The notes under the pieces were generated by a model, which saw only the letters and a program-made list of their open reading frames with translations, searched no databases and had not been told where the DNA came from. Source: Candidatus Aminicenantota bacterium (GTDB taxonomy: Bacteria > Acidobacteriota > Aminicenantia > UBA2199). Taken from it: a stretch of DNA of 33,949 bases. This document shows, in pieces, positions 24,193-33,226 of the stretch (within the stretch, counting starts at the first letter, position 1; every line of letters begins with the position of its first letter). The DNA lies in NCBI GenBank assembly GCA_022865785.1, contig JALHTJ010000225.1, positions 1 to 33,949 on the forward strand. The letters run 5' to 3'. A program made the translations under genes and the position numbers.

Positions 24193-25520
24193 AAGACAAC
24201 CTTTTTGGTACCGACGGTATCCGCTCCACGGCCGGGGCCTTTCCGCTGGACGAAGCCTCGCTGCTCAAGCTGGGCGCGGTGATCGCTCATCTGACCCCCG
24301 ATCCCGCCATTCTCATCGCCCGTGACACCCGCGCCTCGGGCGCGGTCATCGAAGCGCAGTTAAGCCAAGGCCTGGGCCGGCGCACCCGCATCGCATCAGC
24401 CGGCGTCCTGCCCACTTCGGGCTTGGCCTACCTGACCCGGAAGCTCCATTTTGACTTCGGCATCATGATTTCCGCTTCACACAATCCTTTCAGCGATAAC
24501 GGCATCAAGATCTTCAACCATCGCGGTGAAAAAATTTGCCAACGCCTGGAAAACAAGATCAGTGTTGATTTCCGGGCGAGAAAAAAAACAACCCCCGCCC
24601 GGCCGCAGGCGATTACGGCCATCGCCAACCGCTATTATCAGGATTTTCTATATGAGAACGGCAAGGACCTGGCCGAGCAAAAAATGAAAATCGCTGTGGA
24701 CTGCGCCAATGGGGCCGCCAGCTCGATAACCGCCCCGCTTTGCCGCCGCCTGGGACTGAATGCCGCCATCGGCCACGCCCGGCCCAACGGACTGAACATC
24801 AACGCCGGCTGCGGTTCGACCTTCCCGCGAGCCCTAAAAAAACTGGTGGCAGAAAAAAAAGCCGACCTGGGCATGGCCTTTGACGGCGATGCCGACCGGG
24901 TGATTTTCTCGGACCGCAGCGGGAACATTTTAGAAGGCGACCATGCCCTTTACATCATGGCTCGTTACCTGAATGATACCGAGCCCAGTTTCAATCGCAT
25001 GGTGGTCGGCACCGTCATGGGCAATCTCGGTCTGGAAAGAGCGTTGAACGCCATAGGGATCGAATTTCTGCGCAGCGGCGTCGGCGACAAGCACGTGTAC
25101 CGGCTGATGAAAAAAAAAGGCGCCATTCTGGGTGGTGAGCCGTCCGGACACATCATTTTGCGGCAGCGCCAGACGACCGGGGACGGTTTTTTGACAGCGC
25201 TTTTTTTTATGAAAGCCCTGGATTTTTTCCATTGCGGCGCCGATGATATCCTCAAGCAACTGCGTTTGTTTCCCCAGCAAACGGTCAACATTCGGATCAG
25301 GCGCAGGAAAGACCTGAAAACCTGGAAAACACTCAGGCAGGCTGCCAGGGAGTTTGAGAAACAAAACGGCGACCAGGCACGCTTGCTGATCCGATATTCG
25401 GGCACTGAAGCGATGCTGCGTATCATGATGGAAGCCCGGGACCGGAACGTCATCGAAAAAAATATGCCGATTTTCCAGTCATTGGTAGAAAATGAAATTG
25501 GAGACCAACATGAAACTTAG
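24189..25520 (+). CDS. glmM: Phosphoglucosamine mutase
   Basis: The 443-residue alpha-D-phosphohexomutase opens LFGTDGIRS. It carries the phospho-serine loop ISASHNPFSDNGIK (Ser97), the metal loop AFDGDADRV, the sugar loop GGEPSGHII and the phosphate loop RYSGTEAMLRIM. The GTDGIR start and operon with cdaA/cdaR mark it as GlmM, which makes glucosamine-1-phosphate for UDP-GlcNAc and is inhibited by or coupled to CdaA in other bacteria. Length is normal. The pdxJ start lies within its last codons. Confidence 0.95.
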   Translation: MKDNLFGTDGIRSTAGAFPLDEASLLKLGAVIAHLTPDPAILIARDTRASGAVIEAQLSQGLGRRTRIASAGVLPTSGLAYLTRKLHFDFGIMISASHNPFSDNGIKIFNHRGEKICQRLENKISVDFRARKKTTPARPQAITAIANRYYQDFLYENGKDLAEQKMKIAVDCANGAASSITAPLCRRLGLNAAIGHARPNGLNINAGCGSTFPRALKKLVAEKKADLGMAFDGDADRVIFSDRSGNILEGDHALYIMARYLNDTEPSFNRMVVGTVMGNLGLERALNAIGIEFLRSGVGDKHVYRLMKKKGAILGGEPSGHIILRQRQTTGDGFLTALFFMKALDFFHCGADDILKQLRLFPQQTVNIRIRRRKDLKTWKTLRQAAREFEKQNGDQARLLIRYSGTEAMLRIMMEARDRNVIEKNMPIFQSLVENEIGDQHET

Positions 25521-26223
25521 CGTCAATATCGATCACATTGCCACCATTCGCCAGGCGCGAATGACCAACGAACCGGACCCGGTTTACGCGGCGGTGCTTG
25601 CTGAAATGGGTGGCGCCGACGGCATCACGGTGCATTTGCGCCAGGACCGCCGGCATATCCAGGAAAGGGACGTCGAGATCCTGCGCCGGGTGATTAAAAG
25701 CAAATTGAACATGGAAATGGCCGTTTCCATGGAAATGGTCAAGATCGCCCTGAAATACAAGCCTGACCTCTGCACGCTGGTGCCGGAAAGCAAGGATGAA
25801 GTCACGACCAGCGGCGGGCTTGACGTGATCATGTTCGCCGACAAGATTCAGGAAGTAGCGGGCAATCTGTTGGCGGCAGGCATAGGCGTTTCATTGTTCA
25901 TTGATCCGGAGATCGATCAAATCAAGGCCTGCCACCGCCTGGGTATCCGCATCATCGAATTGAACACCGGCGACTACGCCAAAAATGCCGGTAACAGTTA
26001 CGCCCGGCTGGAACTGGAAAAAATCGGCAAAGCGGTGAATTATACCAAGAAACTGAACTTCACCCTGCTGGCCGGCCACGGACTTACCTATCAAAACATC
26101 CGTCCCATCGCCGCCATCACCGAGATCGAAGAACTGAACATCGGCCACTCCATCGTGGCCAATGCCGCTTTTCTTGGACTGAAGCAAGCCGTGGCCCGCA
26201 TGAAGGAGCTGCTCGTTTGCTGA
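25510..26223 (+). CDS. pdxJ: Pyridoxine 5'-phosphate synthase
   Basis: This 237-residue TIM-barrel enzyme makes PNP from 3-amino-2-oxopropyl phosphate and deoxyxylulose 5-phosphate. Signature parts are LSVNIDHIATIRQAR at the N-terminus, DGITVHLRQDRRHIQERD, the catalytic Glu in LVPESKDEVTTSGG, ELNTGDYA, and the phosphate site GHGLTYQNI with LNIGHSIVA. I start at ATG 25510, the usual M-K-L-S-V-N-I-D start, with GGAG upstream. The open frame from 25492 adds six unlikely residues. It overlaps glmM by 11 bases. Confidence 0.96.
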   Translation: MKLSVNIDHIATIRQARMTNEPDPVYAAVLAEMGGADGITVHLRQDRRHIQERDVEILRRVIKSKLNMEMAVSMEMVKIALKYKPDLCTLVPESKDEVTTSGGLDVIMFADKIQEVAGNLLAAGIGVSLFIDPEIDQIKACHRLGIRIIELNTGDYAKNAGNSYARLELEKIGKAVNYTKKLNFTLLAGHGLTYQNIRPIAAITEIEELNIGHSIVANAAFLGLKQAVARMKELLVC

Positions 26224-27890
26224 AAAAATTTTTCAAGGCCATTTTGGCCATCCTGGCCATCGCCATCGCTGTCACCGCTTACAACAGTTTCTCCTTTCAA
26301 AAAAGATTGAACAACCGCGCCCTTCCTTCGTATTACAAAAAAGGCGTTTATCACCTCCATTCTAATTTTTCCGACGGTTCCGGCGGCATCGAGGAGATCT
26401 GCCGGGCCGCCCAAAGCCAGAATCTGGATTTTGTTATTCTAACCGACCACGGCCGGCCCAACCTGCAGGCAGCGGCCGCCACAGCCTGGATCCATGACAC
26501 CCTGCTCATTGGCGCCTCGGAATTTTCGCTAAACTCCGGCCACCTGGCCGCAGCCGGCTTCCGCATCCCCGGATACATTTTCCCGCCCGAGCCGCAGGAA
26601 GCGATCGCTGAAGTCAACCGCGACCAGGGCGTAACGTTCATCTCCCACCCCCTAGACCGCAAGATCCCCTGGACCGACTGGCAGGTCCGCGGCTTCACCG
26701 GCATTGAAATACTGAGCCTGTATCAACAGGCAATGAAAAATATTTTTTTCAGCGTTGCGGTTTTTCCACTGCAGTACCTTTTCAATCCGGACAGCGCTTT
26801 GACATCGGTGATCACGTATCCTGAAAAGGAAATGCGCATCTGGGACCGCTTCAACCAAAAGGGCAAGTATTACGGAATATACGCATTGGATTCTCATGCC
26901 AAACTGCAAATCAGCAAAAAATTCCGTTTCCGTTTTCCTTCCTACGAATCCACGTTCCGCATATTGAATGTATACGTGAAAGTGCAGCGCGAACTGGAAA
27001 AGGATCCGCAGTCTGCTGCCGCGTCCATCATTGCCGCCATGCGCCGCGGCAATTTTTTCAGCGCCATCGAATCGCTGGCCGCGGCCAACGGCTTCGAAAA
27101 TTACTATCTTGAAAAAGACGGCCGCCAGGTGGAAATGGGGGGAAATGCCGAGGCCGGCGGCGGCGTGCTGGTTCTGAAATTGCCTTTCAATTTTTCGACC
27201 GACATCCTTATCAAAAAAGACGGGGGGAAATTCAAAACAATCCGCGACAACAACCGGCAGGAAATTGCCATTCCCATCAACCGGCCCGGGGTATATCGCT
27301 GCGAAATATCGCCGCATTCCGGCCCCGGCAGTGATCTGCCCTGGATCCTGGCCAACCCTATCTTCATCGCTCGCTCAAGGAATCCTGACAAGCCTGAGAC
27401 GATCACGCCCCGCCGTATCCTGGCCGGGCCAGGAGAATATTTCCAGATCGAAAAGAATTCCCTTTCTCAGGCAGCTATCCAGGTTGATGATCCGGGCTCC
27501 AGACTGCCGGTTATCCGCTTTACCTATGTCCTACGGCAAGAATCGCCCGCCATAAAAGACTTCTGGACAGCCATGGCCCGCAGGGAAAACCTCGATTTTT
27601 CAAATTATCGGGGTTTTGTTTTCGAAACCCGCGGCAGCCGTCCCATGCGTTTCTGGCTGCAATTTCGCAATGGCGAGGACCGGCTGGAATCCGCGTTCCA
27701 GCATTCATTCCTGGTCGGGGAAAACTGGCAGCGGATCGCGATCCCTTTCGCCCGTTTCCACCGTCTTTACGGCCCCGACGCTACAGCCGATCTAAAAAAA
27801 ATCAGCGCCTTTTTTTTCACGATCGACAATGGCAACTCCTACTCCGGCTCCCGGGGCGAGATCAGCTTGCGTTCTATCGGCCTGTATTGA
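26217..27890 (+). CDS. Membrane-anchored PHP-domain phosphoesterase
   Basis: The 557-residue protein starts at TTG 26217, 7 bases inside pdxJ; AAGGAG lies 8 bases before it. It has an N-terminal membrane anchor (about 5-21), then a PHP metal-hydrolase domain: YHLHSNFSDGSG (His46, His48, Asp53), ILTDHG, ISHP and DSHAK. The C-terminal third (about 430-557) looks like a jelly-roll sugar-binding module, with FVFETRGSRPMRFWLQFR and WQRIAIPFARF, as in CBM11/CIA30-like folds. It probably acts outside the inner membrane on a phosphoester, perhaps of a glycan or lipid. Substrate unknown. It is the last gene of the ftsH operon and converges with the GWxTD gene. Confidence 0.82.
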   Translation: MLKKFFKAILAILAIAIAVTAYNSFSFQKRLNNRALPSYYKKGVYHLHSNFSDGSGGIEEICRAAQSQNLDFVILTDHGRPNLQAAAATAWIHDTLLIGASEFSLNSGHLAAAGFRIPGYIFPPEPQEAIAEVNRDQGVTFISHPLDRKIPWTDWQVRGFTGIEILSLYQQAMKNIFFSVAVFPLQYLFNPDSALTSVITYPEKEMRIWDRFNQKGKYYGIYALDSHAKLQISKKFRFRFPSYESTFRILNVYVKVQRELEKDPQSAAASIIAAMRRGNFFSAIESLAAANGFENYYLEKDGRQVEMGGNAEAGGGVLVLKLPFNFSTDILIKKDGGKFKTIRDNNRQEIAIPINRPGVYRCEISPHSGPGSDLPWILANPIFIARSRNPDKPETITPRRILAGPGEYFQIEKNSLSQAAIQVDDPGSRLPVIRFTYVLRQESPAIKDFWTAMARRENLDFSNYRGFVFETRGSRPMRFWLQFRNGEDRLESAFQHSFLVGENWQRIAIPFARFHRLYGPDATADLKKISAFFFTIDNGNSYSGSRGEISLRSIGLY

Positions 27891-27923
27891 AAACTTTCAG
27901 CAGCGGAAAGCGGCAGCCCCTTT

Positions 27924-30074
27924 CTACTTGACCTTATCTTTTTGTCCGCCTTTGTTTTGCGAGGTCCGTGCCTTGATCTCGGTGACAATTCTGTCAACCT
28001 GCAGCTGCTTGCCATTCAAAGCCAGAGAGGCCTCAAAAGCCTTCAGGGCCTCGTCCATGTCGTTGAGCTTGAAAAAAGAGAAGCCGATCAAATTTAAAAC
28101 GCGGATGTCGCTGTTGTAGATTTTATTGGCTTTGAGCAGCTCGTCGAGGGCCGGCTCGAAGCGCTCCAGGCCGAACAGGGCGCTACCTTTGATCAGATGA
28201 TAATCAAAAGCGAATTTAGCGAATCTGCTGAGGTTCTCCACGGCAGCCAGCACCTGGGAATACTTCTTTAGCCTGTTAGCCAGAGTAAACTGGGCCACAT
28301 ACCCCTCCGCGAAATCGGGATTGTTCTGTACGCTTTTTGCAAAATACAGCTCCGCTTTCTCCAGGTTGCCTATCCCTTCGAACTGCTGGCCCTGGACATA
28401 GTTGAAAAAATAGGGATTGTCAACCATGACCTGCTTGTAGGTTTCGATCGGGTGGGCGATTTTCTGGATTGGGGAAATGGTAAAATCGGTTTTTTTGCTG
28501 TCCAGCAGGGCGCCACCCGGAGCGCGCAAACGCAGGGTCAATTCATAATAATCGGAACGCAGATCCTTTTTGTCGAGCGCCAGGATCATATGCATATCCT
28601 TGGCAAACGGCTGTTCATTCAATGATTGGCGTACGGTGCGGCTGAATTTGAACCTCTCATTCAGGCCGCGCAATTCAATCTCGACTTCACCCTTTTCCCA
28701 AACTTCCCGGGTCAGGTCATAGACACCGACCAGCAGGTGGGGAACATCGCTGAGACCGAAGGTCTTATCGATATCCACGGACAATACTTTATTGAAGAAT
28801 TTGTAGGTGTGAAAGAAATTGCTGTTTTCGATCTCCTGTTTGTAGCCGAGGATGGGGTTGGCCAGGTACGGCTTCTGTCCTGGATGGGGCACGTGAATGG
28901 CATGGTCAAAATAGGAGAATTCCTTGCCCACTGAGTTTTCAATGAACACAACCAACAGGTAATCTCCGGGGATCACCGGGAAGGAATCGTGGACCACTAC
29001 CCCCCCGCCCTCGAGGCCCTGGACCTTGTCTGGTGCGAAATAAAATTCGAAATTTTTGACATACTGATAAATGATCGTTTCGCCTTTGCGCAAACTGACG
29101 TTAAGGTTCAGGTTGAAAAAATACTTGTCCTTGTCTTCACTGAAACCCAGGGAGATCTTTTTCGGCCGCACGGAAACATTGACGAAATCACAGCCGTAGC
29201 GCTCGTCGCGGGTGACGGACACTAGATTGAAATTTTCAATGAAATTGGCCGAGGTTTCAATGTTGACGTATCCCTTGTATTTCAGGAAATTGGTAGCATA
29301 GGAAACATTTAGCCTTTTGATCGGCGACTCGTAAATGCTTGCCACAATGAAATTGTTGCGCAGGGAAGGCCGGTAATTTTCGGTCATTTCGTTGGGGATC
29401 ATGGATATGGCGGGGCCGGCCAGGGTCGGCGCCAGCTCGTATATTTTTTTGTAGATGGTTACGTAATCGTCCGTATCCATGGGCGAATCCTGAATAAGCA
29501 GCGAGGCCGGTCCGTCCAGGGCCGGGTTGTACAATTTCCATTCCCCGCCGCCATGCCGCTTGTAGAAGACGACGTTGAAATAAGTCGGCAATCCCAGGCT
29601 GGCGTCGCCGTAATAATACCAGACCTGCACCGGGTACAATCCCGCTTTCTCATCAAACCGTTCCTGGCTGTTGGCTTTGCCCAGGATCATGTAGATCCGC
29701 CCTTGGTCGGTCATCCAGCCCGGGCGCGTCGAGCCGCGCTTGAAAAAATCGTTGACGTAGGCAAAACGCGTTTCGATCTCGGTTTTGAATTCATTTGCAG
29801 GCGTGCCCGGGGTGGGATCGCGCTGCAGCCAGAAAATATTGATGAAGGCATCGCGGTCGCGGTCATTGGTCAGTTTTAAAAAAACCTTGCGTTCCTCCAC
29901 ATAGGTGATGTGGGTGATCATGTCAAGCCAGTTGCGGTATTTGGCATCCAGTTCTTTATAAACCGTTTTTTCTGCTTCAGCAAATTCACGTTTTTTACCG
30001 CGTTGCCCTTCCTGGCCGGCAGACCCGGCAGCCAGGAGGATTGACAAAACAATGAGATAAATTGCTTTTTTCAT
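27924..30074 (-). CDS. GWxTD-domain protein with C-terminal TPR
   Basis: The 716-residue protein has a signal peptide (MKKAIYLIVLSILLAAGSAG) and a GWxTD domain (about 40-160) with the naming motif GWMTDQGRIYMILG (119-132). A long beta-rich middle part resembles the family's usual repeats. TPR-like helices close it (about 585-705; YFAKSVQNNPDFAEGYV, ALKAFEASLALNG). GWxTD proteins are exported proteins of unknown function, frequent in Acidobacteria/Aminicenantes-type genomes. I place the start at 30074 because a signal peptide follows it and a near-perfect promoter ends 6 bases upstream. The open frame extends to 30317 through non-conserved sequence. The last residues are Lys-rich. Confidence 0.88.
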   Translation of the reverse strand: MKKAIYLIVLSILLAAGSAGQEGQRGKKREFAEAEKTVYKELDAKYRNWLDMITHITYVEERKVFLKLTNDRDRDAFINIFWLQRDPTPGTPANEFKTEIETRFAYVNDFFKRGSTRPGWMTDQGRIYMILGKANSQERFDEKAGLYPVQVWYYYGDASLGLPTYFNVVFYKRHGGGEWKLYNPALDGPASLLIQDSPMDTDDYVTIYKKIYELAPTLAGPAISMIPNEMTENYRPSLRNNFIVASIYESPIKRLNVSYATNFLKYKGYVNIETSANFIENFNLVSVTRDERYGCDFVNVSVRPKKISLGFSEDKDKYFFNLNLNVSLRKGETIIYQYVKNFEFYFAPDKVQGLEGGGVVVHDSFPVIPGDYLLVVFIENSVGKEFSYFDHAIHVPHPGQKPYLANPILGYKQEIENSNFFHTYKFFNKVLSVDIDKTFGLSDVPHLLVGVYDLTREVWEKGEVEIELRGLNERFKFSRTVRQSLNEQPFAKDMHMILALDKKDLRSDYYELTLRLRAPGGALLDSKKTDFTISPIQKIAHPIETYKQVMVDNPYFFNYVQGQQFEGIGNLEKAELYFAKSVQNNPDFAEGYVAQFTLANRLKKYSQVLAAVENLSRFAKFAFDYHLIKGSALFGLERFEPALDELLKANKIYNSDIRVLNLIGFSFFKLNDMDEALKAFEASLALNGKQLQVDRIVTEIKARTSQNKGGQKDKVK

Positions 30075-30080
30075 GCCCGA

Positions 30081-30109
30081 ATTATAATGGACCACCCCGA
30101 CAAAGTCAA
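30081..30109 (-). promoter_or_regulatory. Promoter of the GWxTD gene
   Basis: TTGACT (30109-30104), 17 bases and TATAAT (30086-30081) on the minus strand end 6 bases before the ATG at 30074. The predicted transcript would begin at or next to the start codon. Confidence 0.65.
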
Positions 30110-30155
30110 CGGGGGGAAAGGCCGCGGCGACTACCCGTGAGGCGGCGGGAAATGA

Positions 30156-30184
30156 TTGACTAATGTCATGGAATTTGTTAAAGT
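30156..30184 (+). promoter_or_regulatory. Promoter of the lysine-degradation genes
   Basis: TTGACT (30156-30161), a 17-base spacer and TAAAGT (30179-30184) precede the ATG at 30219 by 34 bases, with an AAGGA ribosome site in between. It stands back to back with the GWxTD promoter. Confidence 0.55.
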
Positions 30185-30218
30185 TAAAAATGGTCCATTG
30201 GCAGCCAAAAGGAAAACC

Positions 30219-31526
30219 ATGAAAAAAACGATCGCTATCCGCCGCGAAGATAAAAATGAATGGGAAAAAAGGGTGCCGCTTGTACCAGACGACGTGCGCT
30301 GGCTTAAGGAAAAGCACGGCATTCGCATCATTGTTCAGCCTTCAAAAATCAGGATCTTTTCCGATGAAGATTTCCGCAGCGCCGGAGCCGAGATCAGCGA
30401 AGACCTCACAGAGGCAAGCGTCATTCTGGCCGTCAAGGAGATCCCGGCTGCCCTGTTCGAGAAAAACAAAACCTACGTGTTTTTCTCCCACACCATCAAG
30501 GGACAGGCTTACAACATGCAAATGCTGAAAACCATGACCGACCTGCAGTGCAACCTGATCGATTACGAACGCGTTCTCGATGAAAAAAACCAGCGCCTGA
30601 TTTTTTTCGGCCGTTACGCCGGTTTGGCCGGCATGCTCGACACCATGCACGCTTACGGACAAAAATTACTGGCCCGGGGCATGATCACTCCCTTCGCCAA
30701 AATCCGCCAGGCCTACCAGTACGATTCTCTGGAGCAAGCCAAGGCCGAGATTACGGCCATCGGCAAAGAGATCGACGAGCACGGATTCCCGTCTGAACTA
30801 TGCCCGCTGGTGGTCGGTTTTGCCGGTTACGGCAACGTTTCACGCGGCGCCCAGGAGATTTTCGACCTGCTGCCGTACAAGATCCTCTCAGCCGAGGCCA
30901 TGGTCGAAATGTTCGAGAATTTTTCCAATGACAACCTGAACCTGTACAAGGTCGTGTTCAGCGAGGACGACCTGGTACGCGCCAAACAGGGAACTTTTGA
31001 CCTTCAGGAATATTACAGCCATCCGGAAAAGTACGAGTCGAAATTCGAAAACTACCTGCCCCTGCTCTCCATCCTGGTCAACTGCATTTACTGGACCGAA
31101 AAATACCCGCGCCTGGTCAGCAAACGCTACCTCAAGGATCGCACAATTCTGGAATCAAGCCTACGCCTCCAGGTCATCGGCGACATCAGCTGCGACATCG
31201 ACGGTTCCATCGAGATCACCCGCCAGGCCACCAAGCCCGACAACGCCTATTACACCTATTTCGCAGAAAACGACCGTTTTGAGGACGGCGTTCAGTCCCT
31301 GGGCGTGACAGTCATGGCCGTGGACAACCTGCCCTGCGAATTCCCCCGTGAATCATCAGTTGAGTTTTCCACGGTGCTGCGTGATTTTATCCCGGAGATC
31401 GCCGCCGCCGATTTCGGCCGCGATCACGAAAACCTGCATTTGCCTTTGCCCATTAAAAAAGCGCTGGTCCTGCACCGCGGTGATTTCGGCCCGGAATATC
31501 AATACATGAAGGATTTTTTAAAATAG
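30219..31526 (+). CDS. Lysine-ketoglutarate reductase (saccharopine-forming)
   Basis: The 435-residue protein resembles the N-terminal (LKR) half of animal and plant AASS/LKR-SDH and alanine-dehydrogenase-like proteins: KKTIAIRREDKNEWEKRVPL at the start, FFSHTIKGQ, RLIFFGRYAGLAGMLDT, the nucleotide-binding GFAGYGNVSRGAQEIF, and the GDISCDIDGSIE segment. It would join lysine and 2-oxoglutarate to saccharopine with NADPH. ATG 30219 is chosen for its AAGGA site; the in-frame TTG at 30156 is part of the -35 box. The saccharopine dehydrogenase gene follows after 9 bases, so the eukaryote-like fused pathway is split here. Confidence 0.85.
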   Translation: MKKTIAIRREDKNEWEKRVPLVPDDVRWLKEKHGIRIIVQPSKIRIFSDEDFRSAGAEISEDLTEASVILAVKEIPAALFEKNKTYVFFSHTIKGQAYNMQMLKTMTDLQCNLIDYERVLDEKNQRLIFFGRYAGLAGMLDTMHAYGQKLLARGMITPFAKIRQAYQYDSLEQAKAEITAIGKEIDEHGFPSELCPLVVGFAGYGNVSRGAQEIFDLLPYKILSAEAMVEMFENFSNDNLNLYKVVFSEDDLVRAKQGTFDLQEYYSHPEKYESKFENYLPLLSILVNCIYWTEKYPRLVSKRYLKDRTILESSLRLQVIGDISCDIDGSIEITRQATKPDNAYYTYFAENDRFEDGVQSLGVTVMAVDNLPCEFPRESSVEFSTVLRDFIPEIAAADFGRDHENLHLPLPIKKALVLHRGDFGPEYQYMKDFLK

Positions 31527-31535
31527 GAGAATTTC

Positions 31536-32861
31536 ATGAAAAAAATACTGGTCTTGGGAGCCGGCCTGGTTAGCAGGCCGGGAGTGAATTATCTGCTGCA
31601 GCAGAAGAACCTGTCGATCACGGTCGCTTCGCGCACGGTGAGCAAGGCCGAGAAACTGGTCAAAGGTCATGAGAACGGCCGGGCCCAGGCCGTTGATGTG
31701 GAAAATGACGAAGCCCTGGCCGCATTGATCAAGGAGCACGATATCGTCATCAGCCTGCTGCCCTGGATCCACCACGTCAAGGTGGCCGGCATGTGTCTGG
31801 AATACGGAAAAAGCATGGTGACCACTTCCTACGTCAGCGAAGGCATGAAAAAGCTGGACCAGCCGGTGCGGGAAAAAGGTCTTCTCTTTCTCAACGAGAT
31901 CGGCGTGGACCCGGGCATCGACCACATGTCGGCCATGAAGATCATCCACGCGGTCGCGGCCGAGGGCGGCAAAGTACTGCATTTCTTTTCTTATTGCGGC
32001 GGCCTGCCGGCCCCGGAGAACAACGACAACCCCTTCGGATATAAATTTTCCTGGAGCCCGCGCGGCGTCATACTGGCCTCGCGCAATTCAGCCCGTTTTC
32101 TGGAAAACGGCAAGATGGTGGAGATCGAAGGCAAGAACCTGTTCGTCGATCCCATAGTGGAAGAGATCGAAGGCCTGGGAAAATTCGAAGTCTATCCCAA
32201 CCGCGACTCGATGCCCTACCAGGAATTATATGGACTGCAGGAGGCGCTGACCGTCAAACGCGGCACCTACCGCAACCTGGGCTGGTGCGCGACTCTGAAG
32301 AAGATCGTTGACCTGGGACTGGTCGACGAAACCCCGCAGACCAACCTCAAGGGCGTGACCTTCAAAAAAATGACGGCCGACCTTATCGGCTGCCCGGAGG
32401 ACGTGAATGTCAAGGAGGCGACGGCCGGGAAACTCGGCATCGCCGTCGATTCAGAGATCATCCAGCGCCTGGAATGGCTGGGCCTTTTCAGCGACGAGCC
32501 CGTAGCCGCCTTCGACAACCGCCTGGATATCCTGAGCCAGCGACTGCAGGATAAACTCTATTACAAAGATGGCGAAAAGGACATGCTCATCCTGCGCCAC
32601 CGCTTCATCGTGGAGAACAAAGACAAATCACAGGACCTGATTACTTCCACTATGGTCGATTTCGGCATCCCCGGCGGCGATTCGTCCATGGCCCGTACCG
32701 TCAGCCTGCCAATAGCCATCGCCACGCGCCTGATCGCCGAAGGACGCATCACCATGAAGGGCGTACAGACCCCGGTCCATGCCGAGATCTATGAACCGGT
32801 CCTGGAAGAGTTGGAAACCCTGAACATCAAAATGGTGGAAAAGAGGATCCCCCAGAAATAA
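31536..32861 (+). CDS. Saccharopine dehydrogenase (glutamate-forming)
   Basis: The 441-residue protein opens with a Rossmann nucleotide site KKILVLGAGLVSRPGVNYL. It continues with VISLLPWIHHVKVAGMCLEYGKSMVTTSYVS and NEIGVDPGIDHMSAMKII, the hallmarks of the SDH half of LKR-SDH. It would cleave saccharopine to glutamate and aminoadipate semialdehyde with NAD. It is cytosolic and of normal length. AGGAG stands before the ATG. Its partner LKR lies directly upstream. Homologues also serve lysine synthesis in fungi, but the LKR pair indicates degradation. Confidence 0.92.
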   Translation: MKKILVLGAGLVSRPGVNYLLQQKNLSITVASRTVSKAEKLVKGHENGRAQAVDVENDEALAALIKEHDIVISLLPWIHHVKVAGMCLEYGKSMVTTSYVSEGMKKLDQPVREKGLLFLNEIGVDPGIDHMSAMKIIHAVAAEGGKVLHFFSYCGGLPAPENNDNPFGYKFSWSPRGVILASRNSARFLENGKMVEIEGKNLFVDPIVEEIEGLGKFEVYPNRDSMPYQELYGLQEALTVKRGTYRNLGWCATLKKIVDLGLVDETPQTNLKGVTFKKMTADLIGCPEDVNVKEATAGKLGIAVDSEIIQRLEWLGLFSDEPVAAFDNRLDILSQRLQDKLYYKDGEKDMLILRHRFIVENKDKSQDLITSTMVDFGIPGGDSSMARTVSLPIAIATRLIAEGRITMKGVQTPVHAEIYEPVLEELETLNIKMVEKRIPQK

Positions 32862-32867
32862 AATCCC

Positions 32868-33224
32868 TTGGATAAAAAAACCATTGGCCTGCAGGGGGAA
32901 CAGGCGGCCGCCGCCTACCTGAAGAACAAGGGCTATAAAATCATCCAGGCCAATTACCGGATGGCCGGAGCCGAAGTGGACATCATCGCCAGCACGGGCG
33001 ACATCCTGTGTTTCATCGAGGTCAAGACACGCAAGACCTGCGATTACGGCGCGCCGGAAGCGTTCGTCACCAGGGCCAAGCAGTTGAAGATCATCCGCGC
33101 CGCCAAGGTTTTTTCGACCCGCAAACCCTACCGCCAATACCGGGTGCGCTTCGACGTTGTCTCGGTCCTGCGCTCCACGGACGCCATGGCCTGCGACCAC
33201 CTGGAAAACGCCTTCGAGGAGTAA
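32868..33224 (+). CDS. yraN: YraN/UPF0102 family nuclease-like protein
   Basis: The 118-residue protein of the UPF0102 family shows GLQGEQAAAAYLKNKGYKII, AEVDIIASTGDILCFIEVKTRK (the D...ExK active-site order of restriction-like nucleases) and the closing RFDVVSV. Function is not firmly known; a role in DNA processing is suggested for the family. The frame opens with TTG at 32868, 6 bases after the SDH stop; no ATG gives the full family start. Confidence 0.9.
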   Translation: MDKKTIGLQGEQAAAAYLKNKGYKIIQANYRMAGAEVDIIASTGDILCFIEVKTRKTCDYGAPEAFVTRAKQLKIIRAAKVFSTRKPYRQYRVRFDVVSVLRSTDAMACDHLENAFEE

Positions 33225-33226
33225 CC

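Noticed and set aside
27924-30317. 797-codon version of the GWxTD gene
   Set aside because: The added N-terminus has no family features and overlaps the opposite promoter; a signal peptide starts at 30074.
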